Assembly (NCBI RefSeq): GCF_019049285.1
Contig: NZ_JAGMUL010000026.1
Span: 310,001 to 374,000, forward strand
DNA length: 64,000 nt
Direction of reading: 5' to 3'
Source of the DNA: Streptomyces sp. AC550_RSS872
GTDB lineage: Bacteria > Actinomycetota > Actinomycetes > Streptomycetales > Streptomycetaceae
In this document: one piece after another, positions 37,790-47,658 of the stretch
How positions within the stretch are numbered: the stretch's first letter is position 1
Layout of the letters: each line of letters begins with the position of its first letter
Notes under the pieces: generated by a model
The model's database searches: none
What the model was told of the DNA's origin: nothing
Seen by the model: the letters and a program-made list of their open reading frames with translations, nothing else
Translations under genes and position numbers: made by a program

Positions 37790-38868
37790 CCAACATGACC
37801 CAACAGGCTGAGCCGGCGGTGACCACACCGCCGGCCCCCGGCCCCGGCAAGGAATCCGACGGGCGGACCAGGGAGCGCCCCCTGGCGCTGCGCCTCCTCG
37901 CCCGTCCCGAGGTGGGCGTCTTCCTAGGCGCCGTCGCGGTGCTGATCTTCTTCCTCATCACGGCCCCGGCCGTGCGTGACGGCAGCTCGATGGCGAACAT
38001 CCTCTACCAGTCGTCCACCATCGGGATCATGGCCCTGCCGGTCGCGCTGCTGATGATCGGCGGCGAGTTCGACCTGTCCGCCGGTGTCGCCGTCGTCACC
38101 TCCGCGCTGACGGCCAGCATGACCGCGTACCAGCTGAGCATGAACGTCTGGGTCGGTGTGATCGTCGCGCTGATCGTGTCCCTCGCGATCGGTCTGTTCA
38201 ACGGCTGGCTGCTGGTCAAGACCGGACTGCCCAGCTTCCTGGTCACCCTCGGCACGTTCCTGATCCTCCAGGGCGTGAACCTGGCGGTGACCAAGCTGAT
38301 CACCGGGAACGTCGCCACGGACGACATCAGCGACATGGACGGCTTCGACCAGGCCAAGGCGCTGTTCGCCTCGTCCTTCGAGGTCGGCGGCGTCACTGTG
38401 AAGATCACGATCGTGTGGTGGCTGGTCTTCGCGGCGCTGGCCACGTGGGTGCTGTTGCGTACCAAGTACGGCAACTGGATCTTCGCGGTCGGCGGCAACA
38501 AGGGGTCCGCGCGGGCCGTCGGTGTGCCGGTGACGTTCACGAAGATCTCGCTGTTCATGCTGGTCGGCTTCGGTGCCTGGTTCGTCGGCATGCACAACCT
38601 GTTCTCGTTCAACACCGTGCAGTCCGGCGAGGGTGTGGGCCAGGAGCTCATCTACATCGCCGCGGCCGTGATCGGCGGCTGTCTGCTGACCGGTGGTGCC
38701 GGTTCGGCGATCGGCCCGGTCTTCGGCGCGTTCATGTTCGGCATGGTGCAGCAGGGCATCGTTTACGCCGGCTGGAACCCCGACTGGTTCAAGGCTTTCC
38801 TCGGCGTGATGCTCCTCGGCGCAGTCCTCATCAATCTGTGGGTCCAGCGCACAGCGACCAGGAGGTGA
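37786..38868 (+). CDS. Sugar (inositol) ABC transporter permease
   Basis: A 360-residue inner-membrane permease of the ribose/RbsC type with 8-10 hydrophobic segments. A polar N-terminus is followed by [19 protein letters not shown] and the conserved [44 protein letters not shown] and [14 protein letters not shown] (ATPase-contact EAA-like loop) come after it. GTG 37786 overlaps the preceding stop (GTGA); ATG 37795 is an alternative. It works with the adjacent binding protein and ATPase. Confidence 0.92.
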   Translation: MTNMTQQAEPAVTTPPAPGPGKESDGRTRERPLALRLLARPEVGVFLGAVAVLIFFLITAPAVRDGSSMANILYQSSTIGIMALPVALLMIGGEFDLSAGVAVVTSALTASMTAYQLSMNVWVGVIVALIVSLAIGLFNGWLLVKTGLPSFLVTLGTFLILQGVNLAVTKLITGNVATDDISDMDGFDQAKALFASSFEVGGVTVKITIVWWLVFAALATWVLLRTKYGNWIFAVGGNKGSARAVGVPVTFTKISLFMLVGFGAWFVGMHNLFSFNTVQSGEGVGQELIYIAAAVIGGCLLTGGAGSAIGPVFGAFMFGMVQQGIVYAGWNPDWFKAFLGVMLLGAVLINLWVQRTATRR

Positions 38869-38873
38869 CCCGA

Positions 38874-39782
38874 ATGACCACCGAAAAGACCGGCACACAC
38901 GGTGCCATCCTCCAGGACAAGGCCCCGGAGAAGGACGCCCCGATCGTCGAACTGCGCGGTGCGGGCAAGGCCTACGGCAACATCCGCGCCCTGCACGGCG
39001 TGGACCTGAAGGTGTTCCCCAACCAGGTCACCTGCGTCCTCGGCGACAACGGCGCCGGCAAGTCCACCCTGATCAAAATCATCTCCGGCCTGCACCAGCA
39101 CACCGAGGGCGAGTTCCTGGTCGACGGCGGCCCCGTGCGCTTCTCCACCCCCCGCGAGGCCCTCGACCGCGGTATCGCCACCGTCTACCAGGACCTCGCG
39201 GTCGTCCCGCTGATGCCGGTGTGGCGCAACTTCTTCCTCGGCTCCGAGATGACCAAGGGCCCCTGGCCGGTCCGCCGTCTCGACATCGAGAAGATGAAGA
39301 AGACCGCCGACCAGGAACTGCGCAACATGGGCATCGTCCTGGACGATCTGGAACAGCCCATCGGCACCCTCTCCGGCGGCCAGCGCCAGTGCGTGGCCAT
39401 CGCCCGCGCCGTCTACTTCGGCGCCCGTGTCCTCATCCTGGACGAGCCCACCGCCGCCCTCGGTGTCAAGCAGTCCGGCGTGGTCCTGAAGTACATCGCC
39501 GCCGCCCGCGAGAAGGGCCTCGGCGTCATCTTCATCACCCACAACCCCCACCACGCCTACATGGTCGGCGACCACTTCAGCGTGCTGCGCCTGGGCACGA
39601 TGGAACTCAACGCCTCCCGGGCCGAGGTCAGCCTCGAAGAACTCACCAACCACATGGCCGGCGGCACCGAACTTGCCGCGCTCAAGCACGAGTTGAGCCA
39701 GGTCCGCGGCGTCGACGTCGAGGAGCTCCCCGAAGAGGAAGACCTCACCGCACCCGTGGCGTCCACCGAAGGGAAGTCCTGA
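38874..39782 (+). CDS. Sugar (inositol) ABC transporter ATP-binding protein
   Basis: A 302-residue single-domain ATPase. Walker A is GDNGAGKST, the Q-loop VYQDLAVVP, the signature [13 protein letters not shown], Walker [12 protein letters not shown], and the H-loop [10 protein letters not shown]. Most RbsA/MglA-type sugar ATPases have two fused ATPase halves; this one has only one, with an acidic C-terminal tail. It is 5 bp after the permease, with a perfect GGAGGTGA ribosome site. Confidence 0.93.
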   Translation: MTTEKTGTHGAILQDKAPEKDAPIVELRGAGKAYGNIRALHGVDLKVFPNQVTCVLGDNGAGKSTLIKIISGLHQHTEGEFLVDGGPVRFSTPREALDRGIATVYQDLAVVPLMPVWRNFFLGSEMTKGPWPVRRLDIEKMKKTADQELRNMGIVLDDLEQPIGTLSGGQRQCVAIARAVYFGARVLILDEPTAALGVKQSGVVLKYIAAAREKGLGVIFITHNPHHAYMVGDHFSVLRLGTMELNASRAEVSLEELTNHMAGGTELAALKHELSQVRGVDVEELPEEEDLTAPVASTEGKS

Positions 39783-39783
39783 C

Positions 39784-40686
39784 ATGCCTCCTGCGCTCGA
39801 CCGCATCCGGGTCGGCTCGGCCCCCGACTCCTGGGGCGTCTGGTTCCCCGACGACCCCGTCCAGGTGCCCTGGGAACGCTTCCTCGACGAGGTCTCCGAG
39901 GCCGGCTACGACTGGATCGAACTGGGCCCGTACGGCTATCTCCCCACCGACCCGGCCCGCCTTACCGACGAGGTGAACAAGCGGGGCCTGAAGGTGTCGG
40001 CCGGCACGATCTTCACCGGACTGCACCGCGGCCCCTCCGTCTGGGAGTCCACCTGGGAGCACGTCAGCGAGGTCGCCTCCCTCACCCAGGCCATGGGCGC
40101 GAAGCACCTGGTGGTCATCCCGTCGTTCTGGCGGGACGACAAGACCGCCGAGATCCTGGAGCCGCCGGAGCTCACCGGCGAGCAGTGGGCCCACCTGACC
40201 AAGGGCATGGAGCGCCTCGGTCACGAGGTGAAGGAGCGGTTCGGCCTCGACATCGTCGTGCACCCGCACGCCGACACCCACATCGACACCGAGGCCCACG
40301 TCGAGCGCTTCCTCGACTCGACCGACTCCGACCTGGTCAACCTCTGCCTGGACACCGGTCACTACGCCTACTGCGGCGGCGACAGCGTCAAGCTGATCGA
40401 GACCTATGGCGAGCGCATCGGCTATCTGCACCTCAAGCAGGTCGACCCGGAGATCCTCGCGGACGTGGTGAAGAACGAGATCCCGTTCGGCCCCGCCGTC
40501 CAGCGCGGCGTGATGTGCGAACCCCCGGCGGGCGTACCGGAGCTGGGTCCGGTCCTGACGGCCGCGCAGAAGCTCAACGTGGACCTGTTCGCCATCGTCG
40601 AGCAGGACATGTACCCCTGCGAGCCGGACAAGCCGCTGCCCATCGCGGTGCGTACCCGTAAGTTCCTTCGGTCCTGCGGCGCCTGA
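39784..40686 (+). CDS. IolE/IolI-like inosose dehydratase or isomerase
   Basis: A 300-residue xylose-isomerase-like TIM barrel. The N-terminus [43 protein letters not shown] is typical of the inositol-pathway sugar phosphate isomerase/epimerase family. Metal-site residues are visible in [35 protein letters not shown] and FAIVEQDMY. In this pathway it should act on 2-keto-myo-inositol (inosose), either dehydrating it (IolE) or isomerising it (IolI). No other IolE candidate is in the window. It starts one base after the ATPase stop. Confidence 0.83.
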   Translation: MPPALDRIRVGSAPDSWGVWFPDDPVQVPWERFLDEVSEAGYDWIELGPYGYLPTDPARLTDEVNKRGLKVSAGTIFTGLHRGPSVWESTWEHVSEVASLTQAMGAKHLVVIPSFWRDDKTAEILEPPELTGEQWAHLTKGMERLGHEVKERFGLDIVVHPHADTHIDTEAHVERFLDSTDSDLVNLCLDTGHYAYCGGDSVKLIETYGERIGYLHLKQVDPEILADVVKNEIPFGPAVQRGVMCEPPAGVPELGPVLTAAQKLNVDLFAIVEQDMYPCEPDKPLPIAVRTRKFLRSCGA

Positions 40687-40711
40687 CGACCCGAAAGGAC
40701 GGCCGATCACC

Positions 40712-41737
40712 ATGACCCAGCGTCCGCACACGCTCGGAGTCGCAGTCATCGGTACCGGAAGGATGGGCGCCGACCATGTGCGCCGTATCCAGGAGGTCAC
40801 CAGCGGGGCACGGGTGACCGCCGTCGTGGACGTCGACGCGGAGCGCGCCAAGTCGGTCGCGGCCCGCGTCGACGGCTGCACCGCCCACACCGACCCGGCC
40901 GCCGCGATGGCGGCGGCCGACGTCGACGCGGTGATCGTCGCCTCGCCGGGCCCCGCCCACGAGGCGGCGCTCCTCGCGGCCTTCGAGCACGACCTGCCGG
41001 TACTGTGCGAGAAGCCGCTCACACCGGACGCGGCCTCCGCACTGCGGGTGCTGGAAGCCGAGCAGAAGCTGGGCCGGCGCCGCGTCCAGGTGGGCTTCAT
41101 GCGGCGTTACGACGCCGAGTACATGAAGCTCAAGTCCCTGCTGGAGACGGGCCAGTTGGGCCGCCCCCTGATGCTGCACAACCGGCACCGAAACGTCGCC
41201 AGCCCGCCCGGCTGGACGTCCGAGATGCTCATCAACGACTCCGTCACGCACGAGATGGACGTGACCCGCTGGCTCCTCGGCCACGAGATCACGGCCGTCA
41301 CCGTGCTCGCCCCGAAACCGTCCGGGAACGCGCCCGACGGCATCCGCGACCCCCAGTTCGTCGTCTTCGAGACCGACGGCGGCGCGATCGTCGACGTCGA
41401 GATCTTCGTCAACTGCGGCTTCGGCTACCAGGTCCAGGCCGAGGTCGTCTGCGAACGCGGCACCGCCCGCGTCGGCGACGGCCACGCCATGGTCACCCAC
41501 GCGGCCGGGCGCTGGGGCGGCATCATCGCCCAGGACTACATCGAGCGCTTCGCCGACGCCTACGACCGTGAGGTTCAGGCCTGGGTGGACGCCACCCGGC
41601 GCGGCGAGGTCACCGGGCCCAGCGCCTGGGACGGGTACGCCGTGGCCGCGGTGTGCGAAGCGGGCGTACGGGCGCTGGAGGAGGGCGGCCGGGTCGCGGT
41701 GGACCTGGTCGACCGGCCGGCGCTGTATCAGGACTGA
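40712..41737 (+). CDS. Gfo/Idh/MocA oxidoreductase, inositol 2-dehydrogenase-like
   Basis: A 341-residue NAD(P)-dependent dehydrogenase. The Rossmann motif is [17 protein letters not shown], the catalytic E-K-P motif [10 protein letters not shown], and the family helix [16 protein letters not shown]. The presence of the inositol transporter and IolE/I-like gene directly upstream indicates oxidation of myo- or scyllo-inositol. It is one of four Gfo/Idh genes in the window; which carries the main IolG activity cannot be decided. A strong bidirectional terminator follows. Confidence 0.88.
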   Translation: MTQRPHTLGVAVIGTGRMGADHVRRIQEVTSGARVTAVVDVDAERAKSVAARVDGCTAHTDPAAAMAAADVDAVIVASPGPAHEAALLAAFEHDLPVLCEKPLTPDAASALRVLEAEQKLGRRRVQVGFMRRYDAEYMKLKSLLETGQLGRPLMLHNRHRNVASPPGWTSEMLINDSVTHEMDVTRWLLGHEITAVTVLAPKPSGNAPDGIRDPQFVVFETDGGAIVDVEIFVNCGFGYQVQAEVVCERGTARVGDGHAMVTHAAGRWGGIIAQDYIERFADAYDREVQAWVDATRRGEVTGPSAWDGYAVAAVCEAGVRALEEGGRVAVDLVDRPALYQD

Positions 41738-41742
41738 CAACA

Positions 41743-41780
41743 ACGGTGGGGTGCCGGGGAACTCCCCGGCACCCCACCGT
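41743..41780. terminator. Bidirectional terminator between convergent operons
   Basis: Perfect 17-bp arms ACGGTGGGGTGCCGGGG and CCCCGGCACCCCACCGT close an AACT loop. It lies between the stop of the Gfo/Idh gene at 41737 and that of the converging Gfo/Idh gene at 41786. There is no T-run, as is usual for Streptomyces. Confidence 0.88.
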
Positions 41781-41785
41781 GTTCT

Positions 41786-42802
41786 TCAGGACGCCGTACG
41801 CGGTCGCGGCTCGAAGCCCGCCGCGCGGTAGGCCTCGTCGATCAGCGACATCGTGGCCAGCGCGTCGTCCGCGTCCAGCGGGAGCGGGGCGTGCCGGCGG
41901 ACGTGCGCGGCGAGCGCCTCCAGCTGGTAGGTGTACGACGAGCGCGTGCCGAGCCGCTCCGTCCGCTCGCCCTCCGCCGTACGCACCACGACCCGGTCGT
42001 CCCGGTGCGGCAGCACGAAGTTCGGGGCGAGCGCCTCACCGGCCGAGCCCACGATCCGGCAGCTCATCTCCAGCTCGTCGTACGCCATGTGGCAGCGCGC
42101 GGACGCGGTCGCCCCGCCCGGGAACTCCAGCTCGGCGTCCAGCCACTCGTCGACGCCGGGCGCGCCCGCCCGTTCCCCACCGCGCGCGGAGACCAGCCGC
42201 GGCGCACCGCCCGCCCATGGCGCGAGCATCCGTACCGCGTGCAGGCTGTAGCAGCCGAGGTCCATCAGCGCGCCGCCCGCGAGGGGCAGCGACCAGCGCG
42301 GGTCGAAGTCGCCGGGCGCGGGAATCGCGACCAGCGTCTCCACCCGCTGGAGCTCGCCCAGTTCACCGCTTTCGAGGATCTCGTGCAGGCGCCGGGTGAC
42401 CGGGTGGAAGAGGTAGTGGAAGGCCTCCATGAAGACTGTCCCGGCCTTGGCCGCCGCCTCCCGTACCTCGGCCGCCTCCTCGGCGTTGCTCGCCGACGGC
42501 TTCTCCGTCAGGACGTGCTTGCCGGCCGCGAGCGCGGCGAGGTTCCACGGCCCGTGCAGGCCGTTGGCGAGCGGGTTGTAGACGACCTCCACCTCGGGGT
42601 CCGCGAGCAGGTCGGCGTACGAGTCCACCACCCGCTCCACGTCGTGCTCGTCGGCGAACGCCTCGGCGCGGGACCGGTCGCGCGCGGCCACCGCCACGAG
42701 GCGGTGGCCGGTCGTGCGGGCCGGGCCGACGAGGGACAGTTCGGTGATGCGTGCCGCGCCCAGTACCCCGATGCGCAGTGGTTCCCGGCCCGAGTCGTTC
42801 AT
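41786..42802 (-). CDS. Gfo/Idh/MocA family oxidoreductase (satellite operon, last gene)
   Basis: A 338-residue dehydrogenase: the Rossmann motif IGVLGAARITELSLVGPA, catalytic HVLTEKPSASNAEEA, and the C-terminal sheet with MDLGCYSLHAVRML. This variant resembles the glucose-fructose/trans-dihydrodiol dehydrogenase branch ('EAFHYLFHPVTRRL'). ATGA overlap with the preceding iolG-like gene shows translational coupling. Substrate is presumably a cyclitol or aldose (inference from context). Confidence 0.86.
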   Translation of the reverse strand: MNDSGREPLRIGVLGAARITELSLVGPARTTGHRLVAVAARDRSRAEAFADEHDVERVVDSYADLLADPEVEVVYNPLANGLHGPWNLAALAAGKHVLTEKPSASNAEEAAEVREAAAKAGTVFMEAFHYLFHPVTRRLHEILESGELGELQRVETLVAIPAPGDFDPRWSLPLAGGALMDLGCYSLHAVRMLAPWAGGAPRLVSARGGERAGAPGVDEWLDAELEFPGGATASARCHMAYDELEMSCRIVGSAGEALAPNFVLPHRDDRVVVRTAEGERTERLGTRSSYTYQLEALAAHVRRHAPLPLDADDALATMSLIDEAYRAAGFEPRPRTAS

Positions 42803-43803
42803 CCCTGCCGTACCTCCTCGATCGTCACCGGACGGTGCTCGTGCAGCGACAGTGTGCACGCGTCGGCGATCCAACCGGCCTCCAGCGCGTCCTCGATGGT
42901 GCACGGTGAGGGCCGGGTGCCGGCCACGACCTCGGTGAACGCGGTGAGTTCGGCGCGGTAGGCCGCGGTGAAGCGGTCCATGAAGAAGTCGTGCGGGGTG
43001 CCCGCCGGGAAGGTCACGCCGGGCTCGACCGAGCGCAGCGGCAGCTTGTCCTCCAGGCCGACGGCGATGGAGTCCGTGAAGCCGTGGATCTCCATGCGGA
43101 CGTCGTAACCACGGGCGTTGTGGCGGGAGTTGGAGACCACCGCGATGGTGCCGTCGTCGAGGGTGAGGATCGCGCCGGTGGTGTCGGCGTCGCCCGCCTC
43201 CTTGATGTAGTCGGCGCCCCGGTTGCCGCCGACGGCGTAGACCTCGGTCACCTCACGGCCGGTCACCCAGCGGATGATGTCGAAGTCGTGCACCGAGCAG
43301 TCCCGGAAGATGCCACCGGAGGCGGCGACGTACGCGGCCGGCGGCGGCGCCGGGTCCAGCGTGGTCGACCGCACGGTGTGCAGCTTGCCGAGCTCGCCGG
43401 ACTGCACGGCGGCACGGGCGTTGACGAACCCGGTGTCGAAGCGGCGGTTGTAGCCGATCTGGATGGGCACGTCCTTGCCCTGGACGGCCTTGAGTACCTC
43501 CACGCCCTCGCTCATGGTCTTGGCGACGGGCTTCTCACAGAAGACGGGGATGCCGGCCTCGACCCCGGCCAGGATCAGCGCGGGGTGGGCGTCGGTCGCG
43601 GCGGCGACGACGATGCCGTCCACGCCCGCGGCCAGCAGGGCCTCGGGCGAGTCCACGACCTCGGCGCCGAACCGCTCCGCAGCGGCCTTGGCGGCCTCCG
43701 CGAACGGGTCGGTGACGACGAGGGAGTCGACCGCGTCGAGTCCGGAGAGGGTCTCGGCGTGGAAGGCGCCGATGCGGCCGAGGCCGAGGATGCCGATTCG
43801 CAT
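42799..43803 (-). CDS. iolG: Inositol 2-dehydrogenase (IolG-like)
   Basis: A 334-residue Gfo/Idh/MocA enzyme. It has IGILGLGRIGAFHAETL, PVFCEKPVAKTMSEGVEVL, IGYNRRFDTGFVNARAAV, and the inositol dehydrogenase signature GGIFRDCSVHDFDIIRWVTG (catalytic Asp/His region). This is the closest match in the window to classical IolG, oxidising myo-inositol to 2-inosose with NAD. It is encoded between the SDR (63 bp) and the coupled Gfo/Idh gene. Confidence 0.88.
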   Translation of the reverse strand: MRIGILGLGRIGAFHAETLSGLDAVDSLVVTDPFAEAAKAAAERFGAEVVDSPEALLAAGVDGIVVAAATDAHPALILAGVEAGIPVFCEKPVAKTMSEGVEVLKAVQGKDVPIQIGYNRRFDTGFVNARAAVQSGELGKLHTVRSTTLDPAPPPAAYVAASGGIFRDCSVHDFDIIRWVTGREVTEVYAVGGNRGADYIKEAGDADTTGAILTLDDGTIAVVSNSRHNARGYDVRMEIHGFTDSIAVGLEDKLPLRSVEPGVTFPAGTPHDFFMDRFTAAYRAELTAFTEVVAGTRPSPCTIEDALEAGWIADACTLSLHEHRPVTIEEVRQG

Positions 43804-43866
43804 GGTTCAGGTTCCTTGAGTAGGAGGCTTGAGAGGAGAGGAGAGGGTTCGAGGGCGAATGAAGAT

Positions 43867-44643
43867 CTAGTCCAGGCCGCCGAGCACGTTCTGGTCCCAG
43901 TCGATCACCGATCCCGTCACCACCCCGGACCGGTCCGAGAGCAGGAAGACCACGAAGTCGGCGATTTCGTCCGGCTGGCCCAGCTTGCCCATCGGCAGCT
44001 TCGCTGCGGCCTGCTCCCGCCAGTCGTCGGCGGCGCCGTGGAACGCCTTCTGCGTGGCGTCCTCACCTTCGGTCGCCGTCCAGCCGATGTTCAGGCCGTT
44101 GATCCGGACCCGGTCCCAACGGTGGGCGTGCGCGGCGTTGCGGGTCAGGCCGATGAGGCCGGCCTTGGCGGAGACGTACGGCGCGAGGAACGGCTGCCCG
44201 CCGTGCGCCGAGGACGTGATGATGTTGACGATCGTGCCGGGTGCCCCCCGCGCGACCATGTCGGAGACGGCGGCCTGCATGGCGAAGAACGGCGCCTTGA
44301 GGTTGATCGCGATGTGCTGGTCGAACAGCTCGGGCGTGGTGTCGAGCAGGGTGCCCCGGGAGGTCAGCCCCGCCGAGTTGACCAGGCAGTCGATCCGCCC
44401 GTACGCGTCGACGACCTCGGCGACGGAGGCCTTCGCCTGCTCGGCGTCCGACAGGTCGGCCTGCACGAACATCGCCTTGCCGCCCTCGGCGGCCAGCTCG
44501 GCCACCAGGGCTTCGCCGGGCTCGGTGCGCCGCCCGGTGACGGCCACGACCGCCCCCTCGCGAACGACCGCCCGCGCGATGGCGGCGCCGACGCCCTGGC
44601 TGCCGCCGTTGACGAGGACGACCTTGTCGTCGAGAAGTCCCAT
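43867..44643 (-). CDS. Classical short-chain dehydrogenase/reductase
   Basis: A 258-residue SDR with all catalytic features: VNGGSQGVGAAIA (cofactor), VNSAGLTSRG, the Ser in IITSSAHGG, and Y-x-x-x-K as PYVSAKAGLIGL. VRINGLNIGWT follows. It likely oxidises or reduces a cyclitol or sugar intermediate of the satellite operon. It lies 26 bp after the dioxygenase-like gene. Confidence 0.87.
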   Translation of the reverse strand: MGLLDDKVVLVNGGSQGVGAAIARAVVREGAVVAVTGRRTEPGEALVAELAAEGGKAMFVQADLSDAEQAKASVAEVVDAYGRIDCLVNSAGLTSRGTLLDTTPELFDQHIAINLKAPFFAMQAAVSDMVARGAPGTIVNIITSSAHGGQPFLAPYVSAKAGLIGLTRNAAHAHRWDRVRINGLNIGWTATEGEDATQKAFHGAADDWREQAAAKLPMGKLGQPDEIADFVVFLLSDRSGVVTGSVIDWDQNVLGGLD

Positions 44644-44669
44644 GTCTTTCCAGGTCCTTTCAGCTCTGG

Positions 44670-45836
44670 TCAGCTCTGGCGCCGCTCGGCGCCGGCCCGC
44701 AGCTCGTCCCGCAGAGCCCCGGGGGTCCATGCCTCGCGCAGCGCGCGCCGTACGACGTCCGCCTGCGAGGGCGGGGCCAGCCCGGCCACCGGGGGGTCGC
44801 TGTCGAGGTTGGTGGGGAAGGGGTAGCCCTCGGCGCTCGCGGCGATCACGTTCGCCGTCCACGCCTCGCCGGCGCCCTCGCTCCTTCGCCGGAGCAGCAC
44901 CGGGTACACGGCGTTGGCGACGGCCTCGCGGTCCACCGTCTCCATCGCCCGCCCGAACGCGGAGGACACCTGGAGCAGGTTCGCCATGCGCCGGATGTCC
45001 GACGACCGGTTGGTGCCGGCGGCGTGGAACAGCGCCGGGTTGAAGAAGACCGCGTCGCCTTTGGCGAGGGGGAGCTGGACGTGGTGCGCCTCGAAGTACG
45101 CCTGGAACTCCGGGAGTCGCCACGCGAGGTAGCCGGGCTCGTACCGCTGTGAGTACGGCAGGTACATCGTCGGCCCGGACTCCACCGGCATGTCGCAGTG
45201 CGCGACGGCGCCCTGGAGGGTGAGCACGGGGGAGAGGACGTGGACATGGGCCGGGTAGGCGGCCGCGACCTCGCCCGAGAGGAACCCCAGGTGGTAGTCG
45301 CGGTGCGCGGTCTGCGCCGCGCCGCCGGGGTTGACCACGTTCACCTGGGAGGTGACCTGGTAGCCGGGGCCGAGCCAGGCGTGCGAGACCAGGGCCAGGA
45401 TGTCGTTGGCGTAGTAGTCGGCGAAGGCCTCGGGGTCGTAGAGGGCCGCCTTCTCCAGCGCGTTCCAGACCCGGTCGTTGGCGCCCGGCTTGGCGAAGTG
45501 GTCCCCGGCGTCGGCGCCCGAGGCGCGCTGCTCGGCGATCAGGGCGTCGAACACGGCGCTGAGCCGGTCGACCGTCCCCGGGTCCGGGAAGGCGCCCCGG
45601 AGGACGACGATGCCGGGTCCTTCGGTGAGGGCGCGGACCAGTTCGGCCCGTACCGCACGAAGGTCGTCGGCCCTGCGCAGGCGCTCGCTGTCGTAGACCA
45701 GGACTTCGCGCTCCACGGAGGAGGCGTACGGGTAGTCGGCGAGGTCGGTCGTCCGCTCCACGAGCTCCCGGAAGCCTGCGAGGTCGCAGTCGTGCTCGGA
45801 CAGCCAGGCCCGGCGGTGGACGGGGGTGAAGGACAT
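44670..45836 (-). CDS. Phytanoyl-CoA dioxygenase (PhyH)-like protein
   Basis: A 388-residue member of the PhyH branch of Fe(II)/2-oxoglutarate oxygenases. The metal motif is TAHRDYHLG (H-x-D), with the distal His in NPALFHAAGTNRS and an Arg (SSDIRRM) for 2-oxoglutarate. The double-stranded helix is GAVAHCDMPVESGPTMYLPYS. Members hydroxylate diverse small molecules. Its place at the head of an operon with two Gfo/Idh enzymes and an SDR suggests oxidative demethylation or hydroxylation of an inositol derivative (inference). Confidence 0.85.
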   Translation of the reverse strand: MSFTPVHRRAWLSEHDCDLAGFRELVERTTDLADYPYASSVEREVLVYDSERLRRADDLRAVRAELVRALTEGPGIVVLRGAFPDPGTVDRLSAVFDALIAEQRASGADAGDHFAKPGANDRVWNALEKAALYDPEAFADYYANDILALVSHAWLGPGYQVTSQVNVVNPGGAAQTAHRDYHLGFLSGEVAAAYPAHVHVLSPVLTLQGAVAHCDMPVESGPTMYLPYSQRYEPGYLAWRLPEFQAYFEAHHVQLPLAKGDAVFFNPALFHAAGTNRSSDIRRMANLLQVSSAFGRAMETVDREAVANAVYPVLLRRRSEGAGEAWTANVIAASAEGYPFPTNLDSDPPVAGLAPPSQADVVRRALREAWTPGALRDELRAGAERRQS

Positions 45837-45878
45837 CGGCGTCCTCTCGATGACAGGGGCGGCTCAGCGCTGCCATTC

Positions 45879-45890
45879 TTGTCATGACAA
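45879..45890. promoter_or_regulatory. Perfect palindrome TTGTCATGACAA, probable LacI operator
   Basis: A 12-bp perfect palindrome between the divergent PhyH-like and LacI genes. An in-frame ATG at 45884 lies inside it, which argues that the LacI start is further downstream (45944). Position and symmetry suit LacI-family binding controlling both genes. Confidence 0.7.
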
Positions 45891-45943
45891 TCCCGTCGAA
45901 CAACCAGCAGCCACCCATCAAAAACCCCTCAAGGAGCCGTGGC

Positions 45944-46972
45944 ATGGGCCACCCCTTCCCGATCCGGGAAATCGCACGTCAGGCGGGCCTGAGCGAGGCC
46001 ACCGTGGACCGGGTCCTGAACGGCAGGGGAGGGGTGCGCGAGAGCACCGCGCGGGAGGTCCAGCAGGCGATAGCCGACCTGGACCGCCAGCGCACCCAGG
46101 TCCGCCTCGTGGGCCGTACCTTCATGATCGACATGGTGGTGCAGGCGCCCGAGCGCTTCACCACCGCCGTGCGCGCCGCCCTGGAGGCCGAGCTGCCGTC
46201 CCTGCACCCGGCCGTCGTGCGCTCACGCTTCCATTTCCGGGAGACCGGGCCGATGCCGGAGCTGACCCGGACGCTGGACCGCATCGCGCGGCGCGGCTCG
46301 CAGGGCGTGATCCTCAAGGCCCCGGACGTCCCCGAGGTCACCGCCGCCGTCGCCCGGCTCGCGGAGTCCGGTATCCCGGTGGTGACCCTGGTGACCGACC
46401 TGCCCTCCACCGCCCGCATCGCCTATGTCGGCATCGACAACCGGGCCGCCGGGGCGACCGCCGCGTACCTGATGGGCCAGTGGCTCGGCGACCGTCCCGG
46501 CAATGTGCTGACCAGCCTCAGCAGCGGGTTCTTCCGCAACGAGGAGGAGCGCGAGATGGGCTTCCGCAGCGCCATGCGGACCCGCCATCCCGACCGCACG
46601 CTCGTCGAGATCGCCGAGGGACAGGGGCTGGACGCCACCCAGTACGACCTGGTCCGGGCCGCACTGGAGCGGGACCCGGACATCCGCGCCGTCTACTCGA
46701 TCGGCGGCGGAAACATCGCCACCCTGCGCGCCTTCGAGGACCTCGGCCGCGACTGCGCCGTGTTCGTCGCGCACGACCTCGACCACGACAACACCCGTCT
46801 GCTGCGCGAGCACCGGCTGTCCGCTGTCCTCCACCACGATCTGCGCCAGGACATGCGCGAGGCCTGCCACATCGTGATGCGGGCCCATGGCGCGCTGCCG
46901 CCGGCGGGGCCCACGCTGCCGTCGGCGATCCAGGTCGTGACGCCGTACAACATGCCCACGCCCATCGGGTGA
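45944..46972 (+). CDS. LacI-family transcriptional regulator (satellite inositol operon)
   Basis: A 342-residue regulator. The N-terminal helix-turn-helix FPIREIARQAGLSEATVDRVLNGRGGVRESTAREVQQAI has the LacI hinge region after it. The PBP-I ligand domain includes GSQGVILKAPDVPEVT, TARIAYVGIDNRAAGATAAYLMGQWLG and AVYSIGGGNIATL. It is of the sugar-sensing (RbsR/IolR-like) type. The start ATG 45944 follows AAGGAGCC; the ORF extends to 45884 but overlaps the operator. It diverges from the PhyH/SDR/Gfo operon, its likely target. Confidence 0.88.
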   Translation: MGHPFPIREIARQAGLSEATVDRVLNGRGGVRESTAREVQQAIADLDRQRTQVRLVGRTFMIDMVVQAPERFTTAVRAALEAELPSLHPAVVRSRFHFRETGPMPELTRTLDRIARRGSQGVILKAPDVPEVTAAVARLAESGIPVVTLVTDLPSTARIAYVGIDNRAAGATAAYLMGQWLGDRPGNVLTSLSSGFFRNEEEREMGFRSAMRTRHPDRTLVEIAEGQGLDATQYDLVRAALERDPDIRAVYSIGGGNIATLRAFEDLGRDCAVFVAHDLDHDNTRLLREHRLSAVLHHDLRQDMREACHIVMRAHGALPPAGPTLPSAIQVVTPYNMPTPIG

Positions 46973-47037
46973 CGATCGAGGGCATGCGCCTGGCGTGTAC
47001 ACCGGCGGGACGGCTCCGGCTCCCTACCGTCGTGCGC

Positions 47038-47649
47038 ATGTGGAAATCGAAGCCGGACGGCGGTCCCGAGCGGCTGGTGGCGCTCGCCGACGGCGTGTTC
47101 GCCATCGCGCTCACGCTGCTGGTCCTGGACTTCTACGTCCCACGGGGACTGGCCTCGGACGAGTACGACGACGCCCTGCACGAACTGATCCCGAACCTCG
47201 GGGGCTACGGGCTCAGCGTGGTGGTGCTCGGTGCGTTCTGGCGCGAACACCGCCGGATCTTCGGCTTCGTCCGGCAGCTCGACGGGCAGGTGATCACCCT
47301 GTCCATCCTGGGCCTGAGCATCGCGGCCCTGCTGCCCTTCCCCACCAAGCTCCTCTCCGAGTACGGCCAGGAGCCCGAGTCGGTCGCCATCTACGCGGCG
47401 ACGGTGGCCGCCCTCGGCGCCGCCCACCTCGCGGTGCTGCTCGTCCTGGTCCGGCGCCCCTGGCTGCGCGGCGGGACACGCCCGCCCGGGGGCTTCCGGC
47501 TCTACGCGCTCGACCTCTCGGTGACGGTGGTGGTGTTCGTCGTCAGCATCCCGCTCGCCCTGTCCGTCGGTGACGCGGCCATGTGGCTCTGGTTGGTCAT
47601 GGCCCCGATCAAGGTGGTCATCGGCCGCCGGGCGGAGCGGGCGCGCTGA
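47038..47649 (+). CDS. TMEM175-like (DUF1211) potassium channel family membrane protein
   Basis: A 203-residue protein with about six hydrophobic helices. The first holds ERLVALADGVFAIALTLLVLDF, corresponding to the RxxxFSDG filter motif of bacterial TMEM175 channels. Here F-S-D is L-A-D. A second pore-like helix and VVLGAFWREHRRIFGFVRQ (the conserved W..H..) follow. It is probably a cation (K+) channel subunit; the altered motif may affect selectivity. It lies 65 bp downstream of LacI. Confidence 0.78.
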   Translation: MWKSKPDGGPERLVALADGVFAIALTLLVLDFYVPRGLASDEYDDALHELIPNLGGYGLSVVVLGAFWREHRRIFGFVRQLDGQVITLSILGLSIAALLPFPTKLLSEYGQEPESVAIYAATVAALGAAHLAVLLVLVRRPWLRGGTRPPGGFRLYALDLSVTVVVFVVSIPLALSVGDAAMWLWLVMAPIKVVIGRRAERAR

Positions 47650-47658
47650 GACCGTGCG

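Noticed and set aside
45884..45943. Upstream ATG for the LacI gene at 45884
   Set aside because: It lies inside the TTGTCATGACAA palindrome and lacks a ribosome site. ATG 45944 has AAGGAGCC and begins just before the HTH.
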